Part shown: in pieces, positions 16,627 through 26,500 of the stretch | How the letters are laid out: each line of letters opens with the position of its first letter | How positions within the stretch are numbered: position 1 is the stretch's first letter | From: an uncultured Wenzhouxiangella sp. | GTDB taxonomy: Bacteria; Pseudomonadota; Gammaproteobacteria; Xanthomonadales; Wenzhouxiangellaceae | Assembly (NCBI GenBank): GCA_913057195.1 | Contig: CAJXNL010000001.1 | Location: forward strand, 1 to 64,000 | DNA: 64,000 bases | Direction of reading: 5' to 3' | The notes under the pieces: model-generated | The model's input: the letters and a program-made list of their open reading frames with translations, nothing else | Databases searched by the model: none | What the model was told of the DNA's origin: nothing | Position numbers and translations under genes: made by a program

Positions 16627-18231
16627 TTAATGACTCCTAGTCCCGACGGGGCGAATTGATTCGGTGAGCACCTGAGCGTCAAATCGGTCTTTGAGCTTGT
16701 TGACCAGCGGGTCAGACTCAATGGCCTGCTGTGCCTCGGCCTGCGCCTCAGCTTGCTCCTGATGAGCCAAGTCCGCCGGAGTGGGTTGCTTTGGCTCGTC
16801 TAAAAATACAATCTTGATTGTGACATTGGCTTTGTAAAATTCTGACAACGCCGAGGTCAACGTGGATTGAAACCGCTCAGTCATGAGTTCTTTGTAATCG
16901 TCGGTCACACCAAATACCACTTGCTGAGCCTGGATAGACTCCACCACCAGCAAGCCAGCCACAGCTTTCACTGAGCCATTAAGCGGCATCGCTTCCAGCA
17001 CACTGGCCCACTGATCAGGCTTAAGGTCAAGTTCACCCGATCGGCTGCTGGTTGCATCATCTGCCGCTTCTGACACCCCCTGAGCGGGCTCAAGGTCGTC
17101 GAGCTGCGGGGCCGCACCACCCGGCGAAGCCGCACCGTCGGTGGGTGTTTGATTGGGTGAAAAAGCAAACAGGCGCAAGATGGTCATCTGGCAACCCGTT
17201 TTTGGACTGGGGGCTAAATCAAGGTCTTTTCGGCCACGCACAACGATCTCATAAAACAGCTGGATGTCCTCTGGGTCAAACTGAGCAGCCAATCCCACCA
17301 AACTGTCCCAATCGTTTCGGGAATCATCTCGGTAATCGGGCAAAGCCAAGATCAGCCCAATGCGGTGCAAAGCCTCGGCCAAATCCACCATCAGTTGACC
17401 CAAATCTCGAGCTTGAGCAAATACGTCATCGATCACTGCGATCGCCTCGTCAGGCTTTTGCTTCACCAATGCTTTGAGCAATGCATGGATGTGTCCTTGC
17501 TCCACACTGCCCAGCATCTGGCGAATGTTCTCAGCAGTGAGGCCCTCTTCGGTGGCAATGGCTTGATCCAGTAAGCTTAAGCCATCACGCATGCTGCCAT
17601 CGGCCGCCACGGCGATTTGATTGAGCGCATCGTCAGCCGCATCAAAGCCCTCTGAGTGGGTGATTTGTTGAAGTTGCCGAGTGATTTGATCAACGGATAA
17701 ACGACGCAGGTTAAATTGCAAACACCGAGATAGGATGGTGACCGGAATCTTTTGAGGGTGCGTGGTGGCCAAGACAAACTTGACATGCTCAGGGGGCTCT
17801 TCTAGCGTTTTTAACAAGGCATTGAAGCTGTGCATAGACAGCATGTGGACCTCATCGATGAGGTAGACCTTGTAGCGGCCCTGAGCGGGAGCATACGGCA
17901 CATTATCTAGGATCTCGCGGGTGTCATCCACTTTTGTTCGGGAGGCCGCATCAATTTCCATCAAGTCCACAAAACGACCTTCATCAATGGCCGCGCAGTG
18001 CTCGCAAACCCCACAAGGCTCGGCACTCACTCCCTCGAGGCAATTGAGCGATTTGGCCAGAATGCGAGCAATTGTGGTCTTACCGACGCCGCGAGTCCCA
18101 GTAAACAAAAAGGCATGATGAATTCGGCCTTCGGCCAGGCCATGGGTGAGCACTTTCACCACGTGGTCTTGCCCAACCAACTCACTGAATGTCTTGGGTC
18201 GCCACTTGCGCGCGAGGACTTGATAGCTCAC
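16627..18231 (-). CDS. dnaX: DNA polymerase III subunit tau/gamma
   Basis: Encodes 534 residues, shorter than E. coli tau (643). The clamp-loader ATPase has Walker A GTRGVGKT near residue 45, the zinc module with cysteines of LNCLEG and CGVCEHC, Walker B LIDEVHML near 125 and sensor 1 ATTHPQKIP. Domain III continues to about 365; the C-terminal part (about 400-534) should hold the DnaB/alpha-binding region. I see no A7 or A6G slippery run, so I have no evidence for a frameshifted gamma product. It heads dnaX-ybaB-recR and is divergent from the 4.5S RNA gene. Confidence 0.97.
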   Translation of the reverse strand: MSYQVLARKWRPKTFSELVGQDHVVKVLTHGLAEGRIHHAFLFTGTRGVGKTTIARILAKSLNCLEGVSAEPCGVCEHCAAIDEGRFVDLMEIDAASRTKVDDTREILDNVPYAPAQGRYKVYLIDEVHMLSMHSFNALLKTLEEPPEHVKFVLATTHPQKIPVTILSRCLQFNLRRLSVDQITRQLQQITHSEGFDAADDALNQIAVAADGSMRDGLSLLDQAIATEEGLTAENIRQMLGSVEQGHIHALLKALVKQKPDEAIAVIDDVFAQARDLGQLMVDLAEALHRIGLILALPDYRDDSRNDWDSLVGLAAQFDPEDIQLFYEIVVRGRKDLDLAPSPKTGCQMTILRLFAFSPNQTPTDGAASPGGAAPQLDDLEPAQGVSEAADDATSSRSGELDLKPDQWASVLEAMPLNGSVKAVAGLLVVESIQAQQVVFGVTDDYKELMTERFQSTLTSALSEFYKANVTIKIVFLDEPKQPTPADLAHQEQAEAQAEAQQAIESDPLVNKLKDRFDAQVLTESIRPVGTRSH

Positions 18232-18320
18232 TGATGCTTCAATCCATTTGGGCTGCGATGCAGCCTGTTATCTTTGGGACACTCAAGTGTACACGATCAG
18301 CCAAAATTCGAGCGTGCCAG

Positions 18321-18350
18321 TTGGCAATTTTCCTGTGACTCTGAGATAAT
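18321..18350 (+). promoter_or_regulatory. Sigma-70 promoter of the 4.5S RNA gene
   Basis: TTGGCA at 18321-18326 and GATAAT at 18345-18350 are 18 bp apart, with an extended -10 TGA just before the -10 box. The expected start is 5-8 bases downstream, at the 5' end of the 4.5S RNA. The sequence after the -10 is GC-rich (GCGGGG), as often seen at growth-rate-regulated stable RNA promoters. Confidence 0.75.
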
Positions 18351-18356
18351 GCGGGG

Positions 18357-18473
18357 TTGGTGGTCTTCACTGGTCTTCCCACACTGTTTTTGCGGTGAAC
18401 CCCGTCAGGCCCGGAAGGGAGCAGCGGCAGCGGCAAACGCAGGTGCTGGGGCTGGGCTGGTGGGGGCCACCTC
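18357..18473 (+). ncRNA. ffs: 4.5S RNA of the signal recognition particle
   Basis: The conserved SRP domain IV core is clear: GTCAGGCCCGGAAGG followed by GAGCAGCGGCAGC, containing the Ffh-binding GGAA tetraloop and the asymmetric loop. The ends pair: GGTGGTCTTC at 18359-18368 with GGGGGCCACC at 18462-18471, ten pairs including G-U. Length is about 113-117 nt, like E. coli ffs (114). The RNA with Ffh targets ribosomes making inner membrane proteins. Exact ends are estimates. No rho-independent terminator is visible between it and the downstream gene at 18570. Confidence 0.93.
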
Positions 18474-18569
18474 TTGCCATTGGGCTGGGTTACACTCGTG
18501 GACGACAGCGCCGCTTCACGAGCCAGACTGAATTAAAGATGCACCATCAAGCGCCAATCCAGACGTCCC

Positions 18570-19850
18570 ATGCCCATTAGATTGTTGGCGGTGGGGGACA
18601 TGCACCTGGGCCGACGCCCCAGTCGAATACCGGCTTGGCTTGCCCGCCAGAATGATTCACTCGACCCGTTCGGGGCATGGGAGCGTTGTGTTGAGCAGGC
18701 CATTGCACAGCGCGTTGATGTCATGGTGCTGGCTGGCGACTTGGTGGATCAGGAAGACAATTTCTTTGAAGCCTATGGGCCACTTGAGCACGGCATCAGC
18801 CGCCTGACCCAATCGGGCATCCAGGTGCTCGGCGTCAGCGGCAATCATGATGTCAAAGTCCTGCCCAGGCTCGCTGAGCACCTGAATCAATTTCAGTTGT
18901 TGGGCAGCGGTGGTCAATGGCAATCGCATATCTTAAGCAAAGACAATGAATCCCTCACGATCCATGGGTGGTCTTTCCCCAAACCCATGGTCGCAGACAG
19001 CCCGTTGGCAGGACACGTGTTTGAACGAGGCCCGGGTGTCAATATCGGTCTGTTGCACTGCGATCTGGATCAGACCGAATCAACTCACGCGCCGGTCTCA
19101 TCACAAGCGTTGCGAGACACACCTCTAGATGCCTGGCTGTTGGGTCATATCCACAAACCCAGCGCGCTCAGCACGAGCCAAACCCGAGGGTATCTTGGCT
19201 CCCTCAGCGGCCTCCATGTCGGCGAGTCAGGCCCCCGTGGGCCATGGTTGATCGAAATCCATCATGGTCAGATCGCGTCATTTGAGCAATGGACCATCGC
19301 ACCACTGCATTGGAGCGAGGTTGATTTAAATATTGAAAAGATTGACGACCCCCAACAAGCCCAAGGTCAATTGATGGCGACATTGTCACAGCTTGATCAG
19401 TCTTGGGCCCGACACGACCTGCCACCCAATGCCGTTGGCATTCGGCTTCGTTTGACCGGTGCAAGCCAACTGTCATCCGCGGTCATCAATTCATTGGAGG
19501 CTGGCCTGGGTGAAAACTTGAGCACCCATTCGATTCCATCGGTGTTTATCGAATCGATCATTGATAACACCACCGTTGATATCGATTTGGAGTACTGGGC
19601 CGCCCAGCCCAACCACGCCGGTGAACTGGCACGCAGCCTCCTCGCTCTGGAGCAGCCCAACGACCACCCCGAGTTGGCCCAACTGATTGCTGCGGCTCGA
19701 GAAAAACTGATGCTTGCAGAAACAGACGCTCGGTGGCACTCAATCAAAGAAATTGAGTGGAGCGATGCGCTCGTTTGCGATTATCTGCATCGAAGTGGCC
19801 ATCGATTATTGCGTGAGCTGATTGCGCAGCTCGAAGAGCAACAGCCATGA
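18570..19850 (+). CDS. SbcD/YhaO-like metallophosphoesterase exonuclease
   Basis: Encodes 426 residues. The calcineurin-like nuclease motifs appear in order: DMHLG (Asp10, His12), GDLVD (Asp57), GNHD (Asn92, His93), LLHCD near residue 153 and GHIH (His193, His195). This is the Mre11/SbcD fold; with the absence of a close SbcD C-terminus and the YhaN-like partner it resembles the YhaO branch. It probably acts on DNA ends with the ATPase encoded next, whose ATG overlaps this stop by four bases. The start follows the 4.5S RNA gene directly and may be read from its promoter. Confidence 0.85.
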   Translation: MPIRLLAVGDMHLGRRPSRIPAWLARQNDSLDPFGAWERCVEQAIAQRVDVMVLAGDLVDQEDNFFEAYGPLEHGISRLTQSGIQVLGVSGNHDVKVLPRLAEHLNQFQLLGSGGQWQSHILSKDNESLTIHGWSFPKPMVADSPLAGHVFERGPGVNIGLLHCDLDQTESTHAPVSSQALRDTPLDAWLLGHIHKPSALSTSQTRGYLGSLSGLHVGESGPRGPWLIEIHHGQIASFEQWTIAPLHWSEVDLNIEKIDDPQQAQGQLMATLSQLDQSWARHDLPPNAVGIRLRLTGASQLSSAVINSLEAGLGENLSTHSIPSVFIESIIDNTTVDIDLEYWAAQPNHAGELARSLLALEQPNDHPELAQLIAAAREKLMLAETDARWHSIKEIEWSDALVCDYLHRSGHRLLRELIAQLEEQQP

Positions 19851-22800
19851 AACTCACTCAATTACACATCACCAAACTGCCAGGGATTGCCACGCCAATT
19901 CATGTTGACTCGCTGAGCGGAGATATCAATTTTATTACCGGGCCGAACGCCAGCGGCAAAAGCTCATTGATTCGTGCACTGCACTACCTGTTGACACCAC
20001 CGGCCAAAGAAGATCCCATCGACTTGATCCTCTCGGCCGAGCTGACACAAGGCAATCAAACTTGGAGTGTTACCCGAATCGGTGCCGAGCAAAGTTGGCG
20101 CTGTGACGGTCAACCCGCGTCTCGGCCCAATCTACCCGCCGGTGAGACACTGAGCTGCCATCTGATTCGCATTGAGGACTTGGTCAGCCTCAATCACGGC
20201 TCCGATGAGCAGCTGGCCGAAAATATCCGAATCGAGCTGGATGGTGGCCTGAATCTGAGACAACTCAAGACCCAGCTGCTTGAGGCGGCCAAAGCCACTG
20301 CACGCACTGAGAAACGGCAATGGCGTGATGCCAACGAGCAGCTCAATCAAGTTCGATCCGAGCACCGTGCACTGCACAGCCAGCGCCAGGCGCTGCCTGA
20401 TCTCGAAGCCAAAATCCAGTCCGCCAAGAGCAGTGCTGCAACCTGTCAAAGCATCAGGCTTGCACTGGAGGGCATCGATCAGCAAGAAAAAATCCGAGAG
20501 GAGCAATTGTCGCTTGCCGCACTGCCTGCCGGCGTCGCCCATTTAACGGGCCAAGAACTCGAGCAAGTGGCCGATCTTGAGGACAAACACCAAAACTTTA
20601 AATCGCGCCTGGCTGAAACAGAACAACGCATTGCTCAGCATACGCAAACCCTGGGCGCCACCGGTTTTGCTGAAGGTGGTCCTTCGCAATCTGATTTGGA
20701 AGCGATGGAAGCCCTTGCCGAGGAATTCACGCAAAAATCCAGAGAAATTGACCGCATTGACTCGCACTTGACCGATGCAAAGGCCCGTCTTAATGACGCG
20801 CTCGAGAGGCTTAATCTGGATGAAGCTGAAGTGGCGTCCGCTCTCCCTGACCTGACCGTTGAGACCATTAATGAAGCGATTGAATTGGGCCGTCGGCTCG
20901 ACCAGGCTCACGCCAACACACTTCAGGCCCAAGGCGCATCGGCACGCCATCCTGCCCTGTGGGCGTATCCCGCCATTGCTGCCTTAACGGGCCTTGGCGT
21001 TGGCGTGGGGCTTTGGTTGGGCTCGCCCACTGTGTCGGTTGGTCTCGGCATGGCCGGTGCGGCGGGTCTGGCATGGCTGAGTTGGTCTTGGTCGCGCCAA
21101 AACACCTTGGCTTCTGACGCCAAAAGTCAATCACAAACCCTCGAGCAGATCCAAGCTGATGTGAGTGCTTTTACCCAAAAAACAGGGTTGTCCATCCGTT
21201 TGTTCGGTGAGGCATCCGCCGCCATTTTCACCGATGCATATCGCCAATATCGTCAAGCCGAAACAGAACATGCTGAATTAAAACGCTCACTGGCCAAAGA
21301 GAAACATCAAACAGAAAAGCTCGAGCAACAGCTGCGTGATTTTCTGTCCGCTTGGACTCCAATGGACATCCCCAAGACCCAAGTCTCACCACAGCCGGCG
21401 GTATACCGGGCCAAGCTCAGCCAGCTGAGAAATCAACACCAAACCGCAGAGCATGCGCGCCAAGCATTGGACCGTGCTCGGCAAGAGAGCGCTTTACTTA
21501 AAGAGGATTTAGAAAATACCCGCCAAGCCATCGACTCAATCTACGGTTCTGTGGATTTACACATCGGGGCACGTCACGACCTGGAGAGGCTCATGAGCCT
21601 GCGGCCGACTTGGCAGGCGCACCAAACTGAACTTGCCCGCGCTCAAGCCATCCTTGATGATCGCCTGAGCCACTTGGCAGACTCTCCGAAGCTGATCGAA
21701 GCGGTCCAGAGCAATGATCGGCGATCTTTGGACGAACAGCTTGAATATCATGAAAGCCAGGCCCAAACCCTTGAGTCTCTTCAAGACAAAAAAAGCAGAA
21801 TCCTAGAGGCCATTGACCGAACCTCAAAAGGGCATGCACTCGCTGAAGCGAGCGCGGCTTTAGACGAGGCATCGCACGCCCTTAAAGACAAGCGGGAGTC
21901 TGTCTTGATGGCTGAGGCCGGTGTATTTTGGCTCTCTCATATTGAGACCCACCATCGATCAAAAGTCGGGGAAACCACGATGGATCGAGCTCAACGGTTG
22001 TTTTCGCAATTCACTCATCACCAATGGACATTGGGCGCTGAGGAGCATTTTTATGGGATTCAAAGCACCGACAAAAAACAATATCCCCTCAGTCAGCTGT
22101 CGACTGCAACCCGGATGCAGCTTCTCTTGGCGGTGCGCATTGCCAATGTCATTCAAAACGAGCAGGGCCGCTGTGCTTTGCCGTTGGTCATTGACGAGGC
22201 ACTGGCAACCAGTGATGCTCAACGCGCACTGAGCATCATTGACAACCTCAACACACTCGCATTTGAGCATGAGCGCCAAATCATCTATCTGGCCGCCAGT
22301 GATTACGAGTGCCGACTGTGGGAAAGCGTGAGCCGCACTGAGCCCCACACCATTGAATTGGCACCCTCGCCCAGCTTGCCTAAGAGACAACCTGATTTTG
22401 AAATCGCACACCACACGCCCATCCCGGCCCCTGGTGACCTCGCTCCAGCCGAATATGCCCAGCGCATTGGTGTCCCATCTTTGGATCGCAACCGGCGCAT
22501 TGAAGAAGTTCATCTGTTTTATCTTCTTGGCGACCAACCCTCCCTGCTTCATCGAATGATGGAGGTCTGGCGGATTAAGCAACTGGGGACGTATGAGCAC
22601 TGGCTGAGCAATGCTCAAGCTGATCAACAGCTCGACGTCAAACAACGAGCACGACTACAGCGGCGCGTGCGTGTCATGCACCGATGGTGGGAGGCCTGGC
22701 TTCAAGGCCACGGCAAAGTCATGGATGCTGCCGTGTTGCATGCCGCACTCGATGACGGCGTGTTGACCCCAGCCACATTGCCTGGCGTGATCGAGGCAGC

Positions 22801-23077
22801 TCAGGAAGTGGCGTTTAATGCAAAGGCATTGCTGCAGCACCTGGAGACTCAGCCCATCACAATGGGCAACAAAAGACGAAAAATCGCAGTCAAGAAACGC
22901 CAAGCGTTGCTCAACTTTTTACACACGACTGGCCACTGGACAGATGAAGCGCCGTTAACGCTGTCCGAATGTCGCCAGCAAGCGCTTAGGGCATTCTCGC
23001 CCGCACCAGATGATGCGGAACTGCGTGAGCTCAATGCTCTGATTGATCGCCTTGAGGCGGGGTGTGTAAGCACTTAA
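19847..23077 (+). CDS. SbcC/YhaN-like AAA ATPase with C-terminal extension
   Basis: Encodes 1076 residues. Walker A GPNASGKS (32-39) opens an SMC-like half ATPase; two coiled-coil stretches (about 160-360 and 425-700) flank a hydrophobic double segment at about 367-412, as in membrane-associated YhaN-type proteins; the distal half carries a degenerate signature (LSTATRMQL) and Walker B LVIDEALATSD with Asp783/Glu784. Normal family members end soon after. Here about 245 further residues (about 830-1076), helical and rich in W, R and Q, follow with no motif I recognise. It likely forms an end-processing complex with the nuclease encoded upstream. Coupling by ATGA overlap supports joint synthesis. 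Confidence 0.85.
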   Translation: MKLTQLHITKLPGIATPIHVDSLSGDINFITGPNASGKSSLIRALHYLLTPPAKEDPIDLILSAELTQGNQTWSVTRIGAEQSWRCDGQPASRPNLPAGETLSCHLIRIEDLVSLNHGSDEQLAENIRIELDGGLNLRQLKTQLLEAAKATARTEKRQWRDANEQLNQVRSEHRALHSQRQALPDLEAKIQSAKSSAATCQSIRLALEGIDQQEKIREEQLSLAALPAGVAHLTGQELEQVADLEDKHQNFKSRLAETEQRIAQHTQTLGATGFAEGGPSQSDLEAMEALAEEFTQKSREIDRIDSHLTDAKARLNDALERLNLDEAEVASALPDLTVETINEAIELGRRLDQAHANTLQAQGASARHPALWAYPAIAALTGLGVGVGLWLGSPTVSVGLGMAGAAGLAWLSWSWSRQNTLASDAKSQSQTLEQIQADVSAFTQKTGLSIRLFGEASAAIFTDAYRQYRQAETEHAELKRSLAKEKHQTEKLEQQLRDFLSAWTPMDIPKTQVSPQPAVYRAKLSQLRNQHQTAEHARQALDRARQESALLKEDLENTRQAIDSIYGSVDLHIGARHDLERLMSLRPTWQAHQTELARAQAILDDRLSHLADSPKLIEAVQSNDRRSLDEQLEYHESQAQTLESLQDKKSRILEAIDRTSKGHALAEASAALDEASHALKDKRESVLMAEAGVFWLSHIETHHRSKVGETTMDRAQRLFSQFTHHQWTLGAEEHFYGIQSTDKKQYPLSQLSTATRMQLLLAVRIANVIQNEQGRCALPLVIDEALATSDAQRALSIIDNLNTLAFEHERQIIYLAASDYECRLWESVSRTEPHTIELAPSPSLPKRQPDFEIAHHTPIPAPGDLAPAEYAQRIGVPSLDRNRRIEEVHLFYLLGDQPSLLHRMMEVWRIKQLGTYEHWLSNAQADQQLDVKQRARLQRRVRVMHRWWEAWLQGHGKVMDAAVLHAALDDGVLTPATLPGVIEAAQEVAFNAKALLQHLETQPITMGNKRRKIAVKKRQALLNFLHTTGHWTDEAPLTLSECRQQALRAFSPAPDDAELRELNALIDRLEAGCVST

Positions 23078-23086
23078 ACCAAAGGC

Positions 23087-23581
23087 CTAATCCCACACCT
23101 GAGGCTTAAGCTTAGCAGGCAAGTAAAGTGGATGAGCCGGTTGGCCGGAACGGTTCAGCTTCAATACAAGCAAGCGGCGACACAGTTGCTTGACATCCTG
23201 ATCTCGATCTTGGTGGCTGCCATGGTTGCCCCAAACGGCGACCACATCATCGACTTTTCTGACCCAATGGCGAATCCAGTCATCGTTGTCTGGACCGATG
23301 GGCGAAGACGCAACTTTGAGTCGGCTCGGGTCTGTCGCACGATACGCAAAAAGGTTCAGCATCACCAGCCCACCGTATCCCCACCGCCGAGCGAAATCCA
23401 TGCATCGCCGTATTGTTGGATCATTGCTCTTGTCATCCGCTGTAGAGGGATTGAGACCAATCATCACCACTTTTTTTTGCGCTGGTGCCCACTCTCGCTG
23501 TAAGCTGTAGCGATATCGCCCGCAATCAGAAAACACAGCGTTGCTGGCGGTCAAGTCATCAAAGGGGAATGGGTGTTGCAT
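23087..23581 (-). CDS. DUF1643 family protein
   Basis: Encodes 164 residues. The hallmark regions of DUF1643 are present: RYRYSLQREW, MIGLNPSTAD (residues about 40-49) with DPTIRRC, and LNLFAYRATDP near residue 78. The biochemical function of the family is not known to me; members occur both in core genomes and beside mobile elements. Here codon use looks like its neighbours. Its ATG (23581-23579) overlaps the ATG of the divergent sensor gene (23580-23582) in the sequence CATG, and its 3' end lies 9 bp from the ATPase gene. Confidence 0.85.
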   Translation of the reverse strand: MQHPFPFDDLTASNAVFSDCGRYRYSLQREWAPAQKKVVMIGLNPSTADDKSNDPTIRRCMDFARRWGYGGLVMLNLFAYRATDPSRLKVASSPIGPDNDDWIRHWVRKVDDVVAVWGNHGSHQDRDQDVKQLCRRLLVLKLNRSGQPAHPLYLPAKLKPQVWD

Positions 23582-26500
23582 GGCTAACCCTTATCTTAAT
23601 CGATTGCTCAGTGTCATGGCGGCCGCCGTTATTGTGCTTGGATTCAGCTCCCAGGGCTCGGCAGACACCGTCAACTTTGATCGACTGTCGCTACAGCAGG
23701 GCCTGTCCCAATCAAACATCTTCGCGCTCACACAAGACAGCCAAGGCTATATTTGGATGGGCACAGAGAGTGCCGCAGACCGCTTTGACGGGCACCAAAT
23801 TGATGCTTTTCGCCATGACCCGGCCAACGCCAACACCATCACTTCTGGGGCTGTTGTGGATTTCCACTCGGACCAAGCGGGCAATTTATGGATTTTGACA
23901 GAGCAGGGAATGTCGTATCTTGATCTGGACAGTCTCACCGTCGCTCGAGTATTAGAAATCGAAGCCGATGATCCGGTGTTTGGCGCAATCGGAGGCCTGT
24001 CGGCATTTTGTGACCATCAAGTCATTGGTATTTTCGGTGACCAGGTCTGGCAGGCTGATCCGGTGACATCCAGCCACCGGCGGCTTCGGTTTGTTGGGCA
24101 TCAACCACAAGCTCGACTGACACAACCCGTTGTCGATCCTCTTGGCCACCTGTGGTTAAGCGATGGTCATGACCTGTGGCGCTCCGATTGCCAATCCCCT
24201 TCTTTTAAACATGTCTTGAGCTGGCCAACGTCCAGTGGGGCACCGCAGTTCGGTGTTTCATTATTGACCCTGACTGGGCGGGGTGATCTTGCTTGGGCAG
24301 GACCTGATGGCATTGGCATCGTCGATCCAGCCACTGGCCAATGGCGGAATATCATCCGAACCGAACAAAATGTCCTGGCCATCTCCACCGATGAGCTGGG
24401 TGGGCTGTGGGCGTTCACAGAAACAGCGCTGATGCATGGTCAACTCAACGACACCGGTGATGCAATCCGCTCATGGGCACAGTTAATCGAACATCAGTTG
24501 CCCGTAGAGAACTTCCCCAATAAGCCGTTGATCCAGACCGCCCGAAGTGGCGATGGGGTGATTTGGGTGTCGGTGGGCAATCTATTCGGCGCGTATACTC
24601 CCAATGAAGGCACCTTCGAGCGATTTTCACACAGCCCCACGAATCCCCAGTCGCTGCCGCCGACGGCAGGATGGGGCGGCTATGAACTGTTCGCCGATCG
24701 ATTTGGTGTGCTTTGGGTGGGCGCCAAACTGGGTGGCGTTGCTCGCTATGTGCCCGAGCGTCACCGCTTTGAACACATTCGGGACATCACCCAATCGTCT
24801 TATGTCGTTCGAGGCGTTGCCGAGCAACGCGTCAACAATCAGCGTTTTGTCTGGGTGGGCCTGGACAATGGCGGCCTGCAGCTGTTTGAGCGTCAACCAC
24901 AAGGGTTCGAGCGGGTTGATCCGCAGCGAATAAACACGTCCGATGCCCTTGATTTGAGCACGCTCCAGATCCGCAGCTTTGCCGTTCATCCACGAACTGA
25001 CCGCGTTTGGTTTAACGGCGTTCGTTGGCTGGGCCAATTAGACGCCAAAGACCGATCGATTTCGTTTGAATCACGACATGATGCGGCGTTCGATCGCAGC
25101 CGTCCACTGGCCTTTAGCCCCAATGGGCGATACCTCTACCAAGCCTTGGGTCCACGACTCATCCGGCATCAATTCAATGCCGATGGAGAGAAAATGGACA
25201 CTGAAACCTTGAATTGGGCGCCCGGCAGGATAAATCCATGGCGCATTCGAAGCTTGAGCGTATTGTCCAGCGGGACGGTGTTGATTGCCACCGAGAACCA
25301 GCTGTTTGCGATGCAGCCATGGGATCAGACTGCGATCAAAGTGACCTTCTCCAATGAGTCAATCTCGAACGACCAAATCATTTCCATGTTGGATTTGGGT
25401 GATGGCCGACTGCTTCTGGGAACCGCGAGCATGGGACTGATTGAAACACGTTGGTCAGAATCACAAGGGATGTTCCAGCTCGACGTCCAGCGACGCTGGT
25501 CTCAGGATGCAGGGCTCCCTGATGTCACGATTTACGCCCTTGCCAGGGACCCACTGGGCCGGCTCTGGCTGAGCACCAACCGGGGCTTAAGCCGATTGGA
25601 CATCAACACAAACCAAGTCTTGAATTTCACTTTAGATGATGGCCTTCAAGCCTATGAGTTTAACAGCCGCGTGGTCCATCAAACTCGCTACGGTCATCTA
25701 TATTTCGGTGGCATCAATGGTGTGAACGCATTTGACCCTGCGGCGATCACACCCCACCCTGAACCCCCCATCGTTCGCCTCAAGCAGGCACAAATTAATG
25801 AAGCACCCATTTTTACAACAGGACCCACCACGCTGAAGCATCAACAAAACAACTGGGTCTTTGAGTTTGTTGGATTGCACACAACCTCTCCCACCCAGAA
25901 TCGTTACGCATACCGGCTCGAGGGCCTTGATAACAACTGGGTGCAATCGGGCACTGAACGCGTTGCTCGATACACCGCGCTTGATCCAGGCAACTATCGG
26001 TTTTGGGTACGCAGCGCCAACAGCGATGGGGTGTGGTCCGAGCCGAAATTGGTGTTTCAGGCCCAGATTTTGCCACCCCCGTGGCTGAGCCCAGTGGCTT
26101 ATGTTGCGTATGGGTTGTTGACTGTTCTCTTAATTGGCGGGATCGTGGCACGGACACGTGCACGACGCGTGGAGCTCCAGCGCTTGGTCGACCAAAAGAC
26201 CGAAGAATTGAGACAGAAAAATAAGCTGGTGACTGAGCAATCCAGTGCGCTACAAGAGGCATTAAACGCACGAACACTCTTTTTTGCCAACATCTCGCAT
26301 GAGCTTAGAACACCACTGACCCTCATTGAGGCCAATCTCTCAAAGATTGAGGACACGCTGCCCGACCCCGCATCAGTCTCAACTGCCCGGCGTTATCTCA
26401 ACCGCATGGTACAGATGGTAGATCAATTGCTGGATTTGTCTCAGATTCGGGCGCATGGGGCACAAACCGAATCAACGCCCTGGTCACTCACTGAACTTCT

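Noticed and set aside
16627-18231. Programmed frameshift in dnaX producing gamma
   Set aside because: No A6G or comparable slippery heptamer was seen; the longest A run in the sense strand (five, in the Pro-Lys-Thr codons near residue 343) is not in a slippery frame.
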